DNA of 64,000 nucleotides from Oscillospiraceae bacterium (GTDB taxonomy: Bacteria; Bacillota; Clostridia; Oscillospirales; Acutalibacteraceae): the NCBI GenBank assembly GCA_025757685.1, contig CP107220.1, positions 335,501 through 399,500 on the forward strand. Reading direction: 5' to 3'. Shown here one piece after another: positions 1 to 8,083 of the stretch. The translations under genes were made by a program, and so were the position numbers. The stretch's first letter is position 1; each line of letters begins with the position of its first letter. The notes under the pieces were generated by a model. That model was not told the origin of the DNA, ran no database searches, and saw nothing but the letters and a program-made list of their open reading frames with translations.

Positions 1-24
1 AATAAATAACAGACGATACAAAGC

Positions 25-52
25 AAAAGGGACCTGAATCCAGGTCCCTTTT
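25..52. terminator. Bidirectional intrinsic terminator
   Basis: Perfect 12-bp stem (25-36 with 41-52) around a 4-nt loop, with A-rich and T-rich flanks on both sides. It lies just past the stop of the minus-strand gene at 72-647 and probably also ends a plus-strand gene left of the window. Confidence 0.85.
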
Positions 53-71
53 ATAGATATTTGTCATTCGC

Positions 72-647
72 TCAGCAGACCATACCGCCTTCCACCCAGC
101 GCATAACAGCCGGGTATTCCTCTTTATAGTTATCCAGCTGGTCTGCGTTGGAGTCCACAAAGGCCTGAAATTCGTCCGTGTCCTCAAACTCGTAGGTAAA
201 GTCTTGCTCAAAGTCATAAGTGGCGGTAAACAGGTAGTCAAACAGATCATCGGCAGAGAATTCCTCTAACAGCTTGTCCGCTGTGCGCTCTGTTATGGTG
301 TCCAGCGCGTTCTTTACCGTTAGCTCGAAATCCTCCGGCTCGACCAGAATTTCCGGGTCGCTCTCGCAGTATTGCAGAATATCGCCCTCGCCGATAGCCA
401 GGGTGCCCAGGTACTCCAGTACATCCTCATATCCGGTTTCGTTGACTGTATCATATAACCGGTAGGCAAACTCGCCTACCAGATTTTGCAGTGCCACCGC
501 CTTGAACACACTGTCAATCTCGTAGCCGCTCTCATCGGTGATTACATAGCCCACCTCCTGCAGGTTCTCCCACATCAGGTAGTAAAAAATGCGGTGCTGT
601 TCTTTCTCGCCAAAAATGGCTTCGTGAATAAAGGTATCAATATCCAT
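72..647 (-). CDS. Acidic protein of unknown function
   Basis: I do not recognise this 191-residue protein. It is strongly acidic, rich in Asp, Glu, Phe and Tyr, without signal peptide or membrane segment, so probably cytosolic. The ATG at 647 is chosen because an AGGAG-type ribosome site lies 7 nt upstream; an in-frame start 33 bases further out has no such site. It is monocistronic, with its own promoter at 691-719 and a terminator at 25-52, and it is divergent from the mutarotase-NAD synthetase operon. Nothing visible links it to a pathway. That it is a real gene is well supported by promoter, ribosome site and terminator; its function is unknown. Confidence 0.75.
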   Translation of the reverse strand: MDIDTFIHEAIFGEKEQHRIFYYLMWENLQEVGYVITDESGYEIDSVFKAVALQNLVGEFAYRLYDTVNETGYEDVLEYLGTLAIGEGDILQYCESDPEILVEPEDFELTVKNALDTITERTADKLLEEFSADDLFDYLFTATYDFEQDFTYEFEDTDEFQAFVDSNADQLDNYKEEYPAVMRWVEGGMVC

Positions 648-690
648 TGCCGTTCTCCTCTGTCTGTCGCATTTGCGCAAGGCTACTCAT

Positions 691-719
691 ATTCTATACT
701 ATATGCAGGGGATTTGCAA
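691..719 (-). promoter_or_regulatory. Sigma-A promoter for the acidic protein gene
   Basis: On the minus strand, TTGCAA (719-714), a 17-bp spacer and TAGAAT (696-691), about 45 bases before the start codon at 647. Confidence 0.6.
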
Positions 720-776
720 CATTTTGCAGGTAGATTTTGGCTTTTTTGTAAACTCTGAAAACCCCGCCTGTTTTTA

Positions 777-805
777 TTGCAATGCCGGTAGGGATAAGCT
801 ATAAT
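777..805 (+). promoter_or_regulatory. Sigma-A promoter for the mutarotase-nadE operon
   Basis: TTGCAA (777-782), a 17-bp spacer and a perfect TATAAT (800-805). It sits 22 bases before the start codon at 827, with a GGAGG ribosome site between. Confidence 0.75.
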
Positions 806-826
806 AAAGGGGACTGGAGGGTTCTT

Positions 827-1714
827 ATGGAACTGACATTAAAAAATGAACACTGTGCCGTCACCGTTACGGACGCAGGGGCGATGCTCCGCTCCCTGGT
901 GCGGGACGGCCGAGAATATCTTTGGCAGGGGGACCCGGCTTACTGGGCCGGTCAGGCGCCGGTTTGCTTTCCCATTGTGGGGGTGCTGCCCAAGGGGGCG
1001 TCTACCGCATTTGGCAAGCCCTGCCGTATGAAGCGCCACGGCGTGGCCCGCATTAACCCCTTTACACTGACGGAGCACCACCGCAACGGCGCCACCTTTA
1101 CCCAAGTGGCAGATGACAACACCTTGGCGGCGTACCCCTTTGATTATCGGTTGGAGATTCGCTATGAGCTGGTGGACAGCACCGTTGCCGTGACTTATCA
1201 TATTATTAACAGCGGCGGGGAGCCTATGCCCTTTGTGATCGGCGGCCATCCGGCCTTTAACTGCCCGCTGGCAGTAGGGGAGCGGTTTGAGGATTACAAG
1301 GTGCGCTTTGATCGCCCTGTGACGAAGGCGCCTTTGCGCCCGGATCACCAAACCGGGATCGTGGATCCGGCGCGTCGGTACAATGTGCTGGTGAATGGGC
1401 AGGAGCTGCCCCTGCGGCACGATCTGTTTTATGACGACGCATTGATTTTTGATCAGGTGGAGGCCAAAGCGGCTACCTTGCTGGGCCCGATGGGCTACGG
1501 CGTGCGGGTGGAGTACCAGGATATGGCCAACTTGCTGGTTTGGTCCGCTGAGAATGACGCCCCCTTTGTGGCATTGGAACCATGGAGCGGCATTTCTCAT
1601 TGTACGGACGAGGACGGCACCCTGGAACACCGTCGGGGCGTGACCGTTTTGCAGCCGGGGGAGACAGCCACCTTTGGTTATAAAATTACCATGCTGAGCG
1701 GAGAGATGAAATGA
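827..1714 (+). CDS. Aldose 1-epimerase (galactose mutarotase) family protein
   Basis: A 295-residue protein of the galactose mutarotase-like family, which interconverts alpha and beta anomers of aldohexoses or acts on hexose-6-phosphates (YeaD-like branch). Family marks are the N-terminal FPIVGVLP segment, the RHGVAR segment with its histidine, IGGHPAFNCP in the middle with the conserved GHP, and VALEPWSG near the C-terminus with the acidic residue expected for the active site. It is cytosolic; no signal peptide. The ATG at 827 follows a GGAGG site; an upstream in-frame ATG at 782 would lie inside the promoter. Its stop overlaps the NAD synthetase start by ATGA, so the two are translationally coupled. 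The exact sugar cannot be read from the sequence. Confidence 0.85.
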   Translation: MELTLKNEHCAVTVTDAGAMLRSLVRDGREYLWQGDPAYWAGQAPVCFPIVGVLPKGASTAFGKPCRMKRHGVARINPFTLTEHHRNGATFTQVADDNTLAAYPFDYRLEIRYELVDSTVAVTYHIINSGGEPMPFVIGGHPAFNCPLAVGERFEDYKVRFDRPVTKAPLRPDHQTGIVDPARRYNVLVNGQELPLRHDLFYDDALIFDQVEAKAATLLGPMGYGVRVEYQDMANLLVWSAENDAPFVALEPWSGISHCTDEDGTLEHRRGVTVLQPGETATFGYKITMLSGEMK

Positions 1715-3609
1715 ATTACGGATTTTTCAGAGTGGCGGCGGCAGCGCCCCGTTTGCGCGTGGCAGACCCGGATTATAACGCCGGACAGCTGGAGACAGTA
1801 ATCGACCGGGCTGTGGCGCAGCAGGTACGCCTGCTGGTGACCCCGGAGTTGTCCGTCACCGGCTACACCTGCGCCGATCTGTTCTTTACCGCTGCGCTCC
1901 AGCAGGCGGCGGATCGGGCGGTGCAGCGGCTGGCTGCCTATACGGCGGGCAAGGACATTGCGGTGCTGATCGGCGCCCCGGTGCCCTATAAGAATAGCCT
2001 TTATAACTGTGCCCTATTGCTCCGGGACGGGCAGGTGCAGGGCATGGTGCCCAAGGTGCATCTGGCCAATTATAATGAGTTTTACGAAAAGCGCTGGTTC
2101 GCCTCCGGCGCGGATTTCGATACGGTACAGATGGTGAACGGCGTTCCCATGGGCAGTCAACTGTTTGACCTGGGCAGCGGCGTGCTGCTGGGTGTGGAGC
2201 TGTGCGAGGACCTGTGGGTGCCTCAGCCTCCCAGCGGTGCTTTGGCGCTGCAAGGCGCCAATTTGATCGCCAATCTGTCTGCCAGCGACGAGTATGTGTC
2301 CAAGGCGGCCTATCGTCGGGACCTGGTGGCCGGCCAGTCCGCCCGCTGCGTGGTCGGGTATGTGTATGCCGGCGCCGGGGTGCATGAGAGTACCACGGAC
2401 CTGGTGTTCAGCGGCGCCACCTTAGTGGCGGAGAACGGCGGCATTTTGGCAGAGGGGGAGCGATTTGCCCGGGAAAGCGTGCTCACCGTTGCCGATGTGG
2501 ATGTGGAGAAATTGAATGCCCAGCGGCGGCAAAATATGTCCTTTGAGAACCGGCCCGGCGCGGCGGTACAGTCTTGCCCGGTGCCCAATGCAGAGAATGA
2601 TTTGGCGTACCGCATGGTGGACCCTCACCCCTTTGTGCCGGCAGCGGACGCCCAGCGCCGAGAACGGTGCAAGGAGATCTTCCTGCTCCAGGCCAGCGGT
2701 TTGGCCGGGCGGCTGGAGCATGTAGGCTCCAAGGGTTGTGTGCTGGGGATCAGCGGCGGTTTGGACTCCACCTTGGCGCTGCTGGTGGCTGTGCGCGCCA
2801 TGGAGCTGCTGGGTAAACCGGCCAGCGCCGTGCTGGGTGTGACCATGCCCGGGTTTGGCACCACGGACCGCACCTATCGCAACGCGCTGGATCTTATGGA
2901 AGCGCTGGGGGTCACCCGGCGAGAGATCTCCATTGCAGACGCCTGTGTGCAGCACATGGCGGACATTGGTCACGACTCGTCGGTGCATGACATTACTTAT
3001 GAGAACACCCAGGCCAGAGAGCGCACCCAAATCCTCTTTGACCTGGCCAATAAAGAGAACTGCCTGCTGGTGGGCACCGGCGATCTGAGCGAGCTGGCCA
3101 TGGGCTGGTGTACTTACAACGGCGACCACATGAGTATGTACGGCGTGAATGCCTCCGTGCCCAAGACGCTGGTGCGATACCTGGTGGATTATGTGGCCGG
3201 GGAGTTGGGTGGCCGCACGGAAGAAATCTTGCGGGATGTGCTGGACACGCCGGTGTCGCCGGAGCTGCTGCCCCCGGACGCCAATGGCAAGATTGCCCAA
3301 AAAACGGAGGAGAAGATCGGCCCCTATGAATTGCATGACTTTTTCCTCTATCACTTTGTGCGCTTCGGCTTTGACCGGGAAAAGCTGGCCCTGCTGGCGG
3401 AGAAAGCCTTTGACGGCCGGTACGATCGCCCCACCATTGACCGGTGGCTGACGGAATTTTTGCGCCGGTTCTTTATCAGTCAATTTAAGCGTTCCTGTAT
3501 TCCGGATTCGCCCAAGGTGGGTTCTGTGTCGCTGAGCCCCCGGGGCGACTGGCGTATGCCCAGCGATGCGGCGATGCAGGCGTTTTTACAACCGGATGAA
3601 CAGATATAA
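1711..3609 (+). CDS. nadE: Glutamine-dependent NAD+ synthetase
   Basis: A 632-residue two-domain enzyme that makes NAD+ from nicotinic acid adenine dinucleotide, ATP and glutamine, the last step of NAD synthesis. The N-terminal half is a nitrilase-type glutaminase with the triad E46 (VTPELSV), K115 (VPKVHL) and C165 (VELCEDLW). The C-terminal half is the N-type ATP pyrophosphatase synthetase with SGGLDS beginning near residue 348 and the downstream GTGDLSELAMGW segment. The length fits the long, glutamine-using form of the family rather than the short ammonia-using NadE. It overlaps the mutarotase gene by 4 bases and is followed after 13 bases by a lipoprotein gene, so all three probably share one transcript. 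nadD, the preceding enzyme of the pathway, lies about 39 kb away in this window. Confidence 0.96.
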   Translation: MNYGFFRVAAAAPRLRVADPDYNAGQLETVIDRAVAQQVRLLVTPELSVTGYTCADLFFTAALQQAADRAVQRLAAYTAGKDIAVLIGAPVPYKNSLYNCALLLRDGQVQGMVPKVHLANYNEFYEKRWFASGADFDTVQMVNGVPMGSQLFDLGSGVLLGVELCEDLWVPQPPSGALALQGANLIANLSASDEYVSKAAYRRDLVAGQSARCVVGYVYAGAGVHESTTDLVFSGATLVAENGGILAEGERFARESVLTVADVDVEKLNAQRRQNMSFENRPGAAVQSCPVPNAENDLAYRMVDPHPFVPAADAQRRERCKEIFLLQASGLAGRLEHVGSKGCVLGISGGLDSTLALLVAVRAMELLGKPASAVLGVTMPGFGTTDRTYRNALDLMEALGVTRREISIADACVQHMADIGHDSSVHDITYENTQARERTQILFDLANKENCLLVGTGDLSELAMGWCTYNGDHMSMYGVNASVPKTLVRYLVDYVAGELGGRTEEILRDVLDTPVSPELLPPDANGKIAQKTEEKIGPYELHDFFLYHFVRFGFDREKLALLAEKAFDGRYDRPTIDRWLTEFLRRFFISQFKRSCIPDSPKVGSVSLSPRGDWRMPSDAAMQAFLQPDEQI

Positions 3610-3622
3610 AGGAGCTGTTATA

Positions 3623-4258
3623 ATGAAAAAAGCAATGGCATTGCTGCTGGCTTGCAGCATGGTACTGGCATTCGCTGCTTGCAGCAAAAAGCAACATACA
3701 GAACAGGAGGTCACAGCTGTGGTGGATGTGACCGATGAGAACGGCAAGACCGTTACGGATAAGGACGGCAAAGCCCAAACCCGGGTGGTTACCATACCCC
3801 AAACGGACGCCAAGGGCAACACCGTGGCGGCAGGGGAGAGCGCTGCCGACGGCAAATCCGCCGGTAACGGCGGTTCGGCTGCAAAGGACGGCAAGGACAA
3901 GACGGAAAAGGCCACCAAGAAGAACGAAACCACCACGAAAAAGACCACGACCACCACAACCACCGTAGCCGCCAATCGAAAAATTCACATTTCCGTTTCT
4001 CTGCCTGCCGGCACAGATACCCGCACGGACAAGCTGCGCATTACCATTAACGGCAAGCAGGTGGACGAGAAAGAAGTGACCTTGGAGATCGGCCCCGCCT
4101 TTAACTACACCACGGAGAAAAAGTACCGGGGGGATGTAAAGGTGCAGGTGGAACTGGAACATACGAAAAAAAGCGCCAAAGTCACAGTGAAGAAAGGCAC
4201 GGACACCGCCAAATTCAATTTTGAAAATATTGAGAATCTGCTGGGCGACGACGACTAA
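3623..4258 (+). CDS. Lipoprotein with Thr/Lys-rich linker
   Basis: A 211-residue predicted lipoprotein. The N-terminus has a lysine pair, a hydrophobic stretch and a lipobox ending in FAAC, with the lipidated cysteine near residue 20. Residues about 28-65 contain D/G/K-rich repeats of the type DENGKTVTDKDGKA. A low-complexity Gly/Ala/Lys and then Thr/Lys linker follows to about residue 122. The last 90 residues look like one small beta-sandwich (KIHISVSLPAG onward). It is probably anchored to the outer face of the membrane with the linker spanning the wall. The ATG at 3623 has AAGGAG 8 bases upstream. It follows nadE by 13 bases and is closed by a terminator at 4293-4322. Function is not recognised. 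Confidence 0.8.
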   Translation: MKKAMALLLACSMVLAFAACSKKQHTEQEVTAVVDVTDENGKTVTDKDGKAQTRVVTIPQTDAKGNTVAAGESAADGKSAGNGGSAAKDGKDKTEKATKKNETTTKKTTTTTTTVAANRKIHISVSLPAGTDTRTDKLRITINGKQVDEKEVTLEIGPAFNYTTEKKYRGDVKVQVELEHTKKSAKVTVKKGTDTAKFNFENIENLLGDDD

Positions 4259-4292
4259 GCGACAATTGGTGAAAAAAACGAAATAATCGACA

Positions 4293-4322
4293 AAAAAGCA
4301 GTGTCTATGCGCTGCTTTTTGT
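4293..4322 (+). terminator. Intrinsic terminator after the lipoprotein gene
   Basis: GCAGTG/CGCTGC stem with a TCTATG loop, extended by A-tract/T-tract pairing and followed by a run of T. Confidence 0.8.
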
Positions 4323-4353
4323 TATTATTATACAGAAACACTAAATTGTTGTG

Positions 4354-4382
4354 TTGAATTTCGCATGCCGGAGTGCTATAAT
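4354..4382 (+). promoter_or_regulatory. Sigma-A promoter for nifJ
   Basis: TTGAAT (4354-4359), a 17-bp spacer and a perfect TATAAT (4377-4382). An AGGAGGA ribosome site precedes the ATG at 4452, consistent with high expression. Confidence 0.8.
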
Positions 4383-4451
4383 TGGTATAGTTGTGGGCTT
4401 GCGCCCAAACTGAGGTTGTTATCTGTAAGATAAAATACAGGAGGAAATTCC

Positions 4452-7400
4452 ATGAACAGAAAGAAAAAAACCATGGACGGTAACAGCGCCGCTGCTCATG
4501 TCAGCTACGCATTTACAGAAGTTGCCGCCATTTATCCCATCACCCCCTCATCCACCATGGCGGAGGAGACGGACGCCATGGCCGCCCGCGGGGTCAAGAA
4601 CCTGTTTGGCCAAACGGTCAAGGTGGCGGAGATGGAGTCTGAGGCCGGTGCCGCCGGCGCCGTGCACGGTTCTTTGTCTGCCGGTGCGCTGACTACCACT
4701 TACACCGCGTCACAGGGCCTGCTGCTGATGATCCCCAATATGTACAAGATCGCCGGCGAACTGATTCCGTCCGTCATTCATGTGTCTGCCCGCTGCGTGT
4801 CTACCCACGCGCTGAATATCTTTGGCGACCATTCCGATGTGATGGCCTGCCGCCAGACCGGCTATGCCATGCTCTGCTCTGCCAATGTGCAGGAGGTAAT
4901 GGATCTGGGCGCTGTGGCTCACCTGTCTACCTTAAAGAGCCGTGTGCCGTTCTTGCATTTCTTTGACGGCTTCCGTACCTCTCATGAGGTGCAGAAGATT
5001 GAGACCTGGGACTACGAGGACCTGCGGTCTATGGTGGATATGGACGATGTGCAGGCGTTCCGCGCCCGCGCCCTGAACCCGGAGAAGCCGGTGTTGCGCG
5101 GCTCTGCGGAGAACAGTGATGTGTTCTTCCAGCACAGAGAGGCATGCAACCGCTACTATAACGACGCGGTTGCCACTACTGAGATGTATATGAACACCAT
5201 CAACGAGAAGTTGGGCACGGATTACCGGCTGTTTAACTACTACGGCGCGCCGGACGCAGACCGTGTGATTGTGGCTATGGGCTCTGTGTGCGACACCATT
5301 CAGGAAACCGTAGATTTTCTGAACGCCCGCGGCGAAAAAGTGGGCATGGTCAAGGTGCACCTGTATCGCCCCTTCAGCGCCAAGCATCTGCTGGCTGCCC
5401 TGCCGGAGACGGTGAAGCACATTTCCGTGTTAGATAGAACGAAGGAGCCCGGCTCCTTAGGCGAGCCGCTGTTCCTGGATGTGGTGGCTGCGCTGAAAGG
5501 CTCTGCCTTTAACGATGTGCCGGTGTACGGCGGTCGTTTCGGCTTAGGATCTAAGGACACCGTACCGGCGCATATTATCGCTGTGTACAACAATATGGCT
5601 GCGCCCCAGCCCAAGCCGGAGTTCACTCTGTCCATTGAGGACGATGTGACCCATTTGTCCCTGCCGGTGACCGAGAACCCGGACACCACCCCGGCAGGCA
5701 CCACTTCTTGTAAGTTTTGGGGTCTGGGCTCCGACGGCACCGTTGGCGCCAACAAGGACTCTATTAAGATCATCGGCGACAATACGGATATGTTTGCCCA
5801 GGGCTACTTCTTCTATGACTCCAAGAAGTCCGGCGGCATTACCGTGTCCCATCTGCGCTTTGGCTCGTCACCCATTACCTCTACCTATTTGATCAACAAG
5901 GCCAACTTTGTGGCCTGCCACTGCCCGTCCTATGTGACCAAGTATGACATGGTGCAGGATCTGGTGCCCGGCGGCACTTTCCTGCTCAACTGTATTTGGA
6001 CCCCGGATCAGCTGGACAGCCAGCTGCCTGCGTCCATGAAGCGCTATATTGCAGAGAACAATATCCATTTCTATATCATTAACGGCATTAAGATCGCAGA
6101 GGAAGTGGGCTTGCCCGGTCGTGCTTCCACCATCTTGCAGTCTGCATTCTTTGCCATCTCCGGTATTTTGCCAGTAGAGAAGGCCATTGAGCTGATGAAG
6201 GCCGCCGTGGTTAAGAAGTTCTCCAAAAAAGGCGAGGCGGTGGTGAATGCCAACTTTGCCGGCATTGACCGTGGCGCCCAGGAGATCGTGAAGGTGGATG
6301 TGCCGGACAGCTGGAAGACTGCAGAAGACGCACCCCGCCGGCTGGAAGTACCCACCGATCGTCCGGAGATGAAGAAGTTTGTCAAGGAAATTCTGGATCC
6401 GGTTGGCCGCCTGCACGGCGACGATCTGCCGGTATCTGCCTTTGCTGATCGGGCGGACGGCGTATATCCTGCCGGTTCTGCCGCCTTTGAGAAGCGGGGC
6501 ATTGCCATTACCGTACCCCAGTGGGACGGCACCAAGTGCGCCCAGTGTAACCTGTGTGCCATGGTCTGCCCGCATGCAGTGATTCGTCCCATTGCTATGA
6601 ATGCAGAGGAAGCGGCTGCCGCGCCGGAGGGTACCACCATGGTGAAGCACAAGAGAGCGGATTATCAGTACGCCCTGATTGTGTCCGTACTGGACTGCAC
6701 CGGCTGCGCCTCCTGCGCCAACGTGTGTCCCACCAAGTCCCTGACCATGAAACCCATTGCCAGCGAGCTGGATCGGCAAAAGATCTATGATGCGCTGGTG
6801 GACACCTCCGAAAAACCGGAGCTGCTTACCAACAATACCATCGGCGTGCAGTACAGAAAGCCGTATTTGGAGTTCTCCGGCGCTTGCGCAGGCTGCGGCG
6901 AGACCCCGTATGCCAAGCTGGCCACCCAGCTGTACGGCGACCGTATGTACATTGCCAACGCCACCGGCTGCTCCTCCATTTGGGGCGGTTCCGCACCCTC
7001 TACGCCTTACACGGTAGACAAGAACGGCCACGGCCCCGCTTGGTCCAACTCTCTGTTTGAGGACAACGCTGAGTTCGGCTACGGTATGCTATTGGCACAA
7101 AAGCAGATCCGCGAGCGGCTGGCTATGGACGCCCAGCAGCTGCTGGATACCCCGGTGGCGGACAAAGCCCAGGCTTGGCTGGACACCTATGAGGACGCTG
7201 CTACCAATACGGAGCCTGCCCAGGCACTGATTGCTGCATTGCAGACGGCAGCGCTGGAGGGTGACGCCAAGGCGGCGGCTGCCGATTTCCTGAAAGACGC
7301 AGATTATGCGGCCAAGAAGTACCAGTTTATCTTTGGCGGCGACGGCTGGGCCTACGACATTGGCTTTGGCGGCCTGGATCATGTGATCGCATCCAATGAG

Positions 7401-7976
7401 AATGTGAACATTGTTGTGTTTGATACGGAGGTGTACTCCAACACCGGCGGTCAGGCCTCTAAGGCCACCCAGACCGGCGCTGTGGCCAAGTTTGCTGCCT
7501 CCGGTAAGGTGGTCAAGAAGAAAGACCTGGCGCAGATTGCGATGAGCTACGGTTATGTGTATGTGGCTCAGGTGGCTATGGGCGCCAATGCCAATCAGTG
7601 CTTAAAGGCGTTCCAGGAGGCCGCGGCTTATGACGGTCCGTCCATCATCATCTGCTACGCCCCCTGCATTAACCACGGCATTAAGATGCCCTTTAACCAG
7701 GCAGAGCAGAAGAAGGCGGTTGCCGCCGGGTACTGGAACCTGTTCCGCTTTAACCCGGATCTGGCCAAGGCAGGGAAAAATCCCTTTACCCTGGACAGCA
7801 AGGCACCCAGCGCCGATTATGTACAGTTCATCGAGGGCGAGACCCGTTACTCTGCGCTGAAGCGTTCCTTCCCCGGCAAGGCGGAGCAGCTGTTTAGCAT
7901 TGCGGCGGAGAACTCTATTGAAAAGTACAACAAGTTGGCTGCACTGGTAGACTTCTACGCACCCAAGGGTGAGTAA
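4452..7976 (+). CDS. nifJ: Pyruvate:ferredoxin (flavodoxin) oxidoreductase
   Basis: A 1174-residue single-chain enzyme that oxidises pyruvate with CoA to acetyl-CoA and CO2, passing electrons to ferredoxin or flavodoxin; it is the central pyruvate-using step of clostridial fermentation. Domains run in the usual order. The N-terminal region carries the family YPITPSSTMAE segment. The middle holds a two-cluster ferredoxin domain with CAQCNLCAMVCPH (from about residue 696) and CTGCASCANVCPT (from about 749). The C-terminal thiamine diphosphate domain has CAGCGE for the proximal 4Fe-4S cluster, GDGWAYDIGFGGLDH (about 963) and NTGGQASKAT. The length is normal for the family and no ligand is missing. 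It is monocistronic, with a strong promoter, a strong ribosome site and a terminator on either side. The product is cytosolic and oxygen-sensitive by family knowledge. Confidence 0.98.
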   Translation: MNRKKKTMDGNSAAAHVSYAFTEVAAIYPITPSSTMAEETDAMAARGVKNLFGQTVKVAEMESEAGAAGAVHGSLSAGALTTTYTASQGLLLMIPNMYKIAGELIPSVIHVSARCVSTHALNIFGDHSDVMACRQTGYAMLCSANVQEVMDLGAVAHLSTLKSRVPFLHFFDGFRTSHEVQKIETWDYEDLRSMVDMDDVQAFRARALNPEKPVLRGSAENSDVFFQHREACNRYYNDAVATTEMYMNTINEKLGTDYRLFNYYGAPDADRVIVAMGSVCDTIQETVDFLNARGEKVGMVKVHLYRPFSAKHLLAALPETVKHISVLDRTKEPGSLGEPLFLDVVAALKGSAFNDVPVYGGRFGLGSKDTVPAHIIAVYNNMAAPQPKPEFTLSIEDDVTHLSLPVTENPDTTPAGTTSCKFWGLGSDGTVGANKDSIKIIGDNTDMFAQGYFFYDSKKSGGITVSHLRFGSSPITSTYLINKANFVACHCPSYVTKYDMVQDLVPGGTFLLNCIWTPDQLDSQLPASMKRYIAENNIHFYIINGIKIAEEVGLPGRASTILQSAFFAISGILPVEKAIELMKAAVVKKFSKKGEAVVNANFAGIDRGAQEIVKVDVPDSWKTAEDAPRRLEVPTDRPEMKKFVKEILDPVGRLHGDDLPVSAFADRADGVYPAGSAAFEKRGIAITVPQWDGTKCAQCNLCAMVCPHAVIRPIAMNAEEAAAAPEGTTMVKHKRADYQYALIVSVLDCTGCASCANVCPTKSLTMKPIASELDRQKIYDALVDTSEKPELLTNNTIGVQYRKPYLEFSGACAGCGETPYAKLATQLYGDRMYIANATGCSSIWGGSAPSTPYTVDKNGHGPAWSNSLFEDNAEFGYGMLLAQKQIRERLAMDAQQLLDTPVADKAQAWLDTYEDAATNTEPAQALIAALQTAALEGDAKAAAADFLKDADYAAKKYQFIFGGDGWAYDIGFGGLDHVIASNENVNIVVFDTEVYSNTGGQASKATQTGAVAKFAASGKVVKKKDLAQIAMSYGYVYVAQVAMGANANQCLKAFQEAAAYDGPSIIICYAPCINHGIKMPFNQAEQKKAVAAGYWNLFRFNPDLAKAGKNPFTLDSKAPSADYVQFIEGETRYSALKRSFPGKAEQLFSIAAENSIEKYNKLAALVDFYAPKGE

Positions 7977-7991
7977 AGCCAAATAAAAAAC

Positions 7992-8022
7992 AAAGCGCTG
8001 CGGTTCTTCCGCGGCGCTTTTG
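7992..8022 (+). terminator. Intrinsic terminator of nifJ
   Basis: Stem AAAGCGCTGCGG with CCGCGGCGCTTT around a TTCTT loop, then T-rich sequence. Nearly the same arms occur in the terminator at 53353-53382. Confidence 0.85.
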
Positions 8023-8037
8023 CTTTGTGATAAAAAA

Positions 8038-8066
8038 CAACCCCTGCACACCGGGTGCAGGGGTTG
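8038..8066. terminator. Bidirectional terminator between nifJ and the kinase gene
   Basis: Perfect 12-bp inverted repeat (8038-8049 with 8055-8066) and a 5-nt loop. The minus strand runs into a T-tract, so it most clearly ends the kinase transcript. Confidence 0.85.
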
Positions 8067-8083
8067 TTCCTTTATGTAAGGGC

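Noticed and set aside
2422..3483. A 353-codon frame antisense to nadE
   Set aside because: Shadow of the synthetase domain; no domain and no promoter.
3900..3970. Apparent short tandem repeat in DNA
   Set aside because: It is the Thr/Lys linker of the lipoprotein, written with ACC/ACG and AAG codons, not an independent repeat element.
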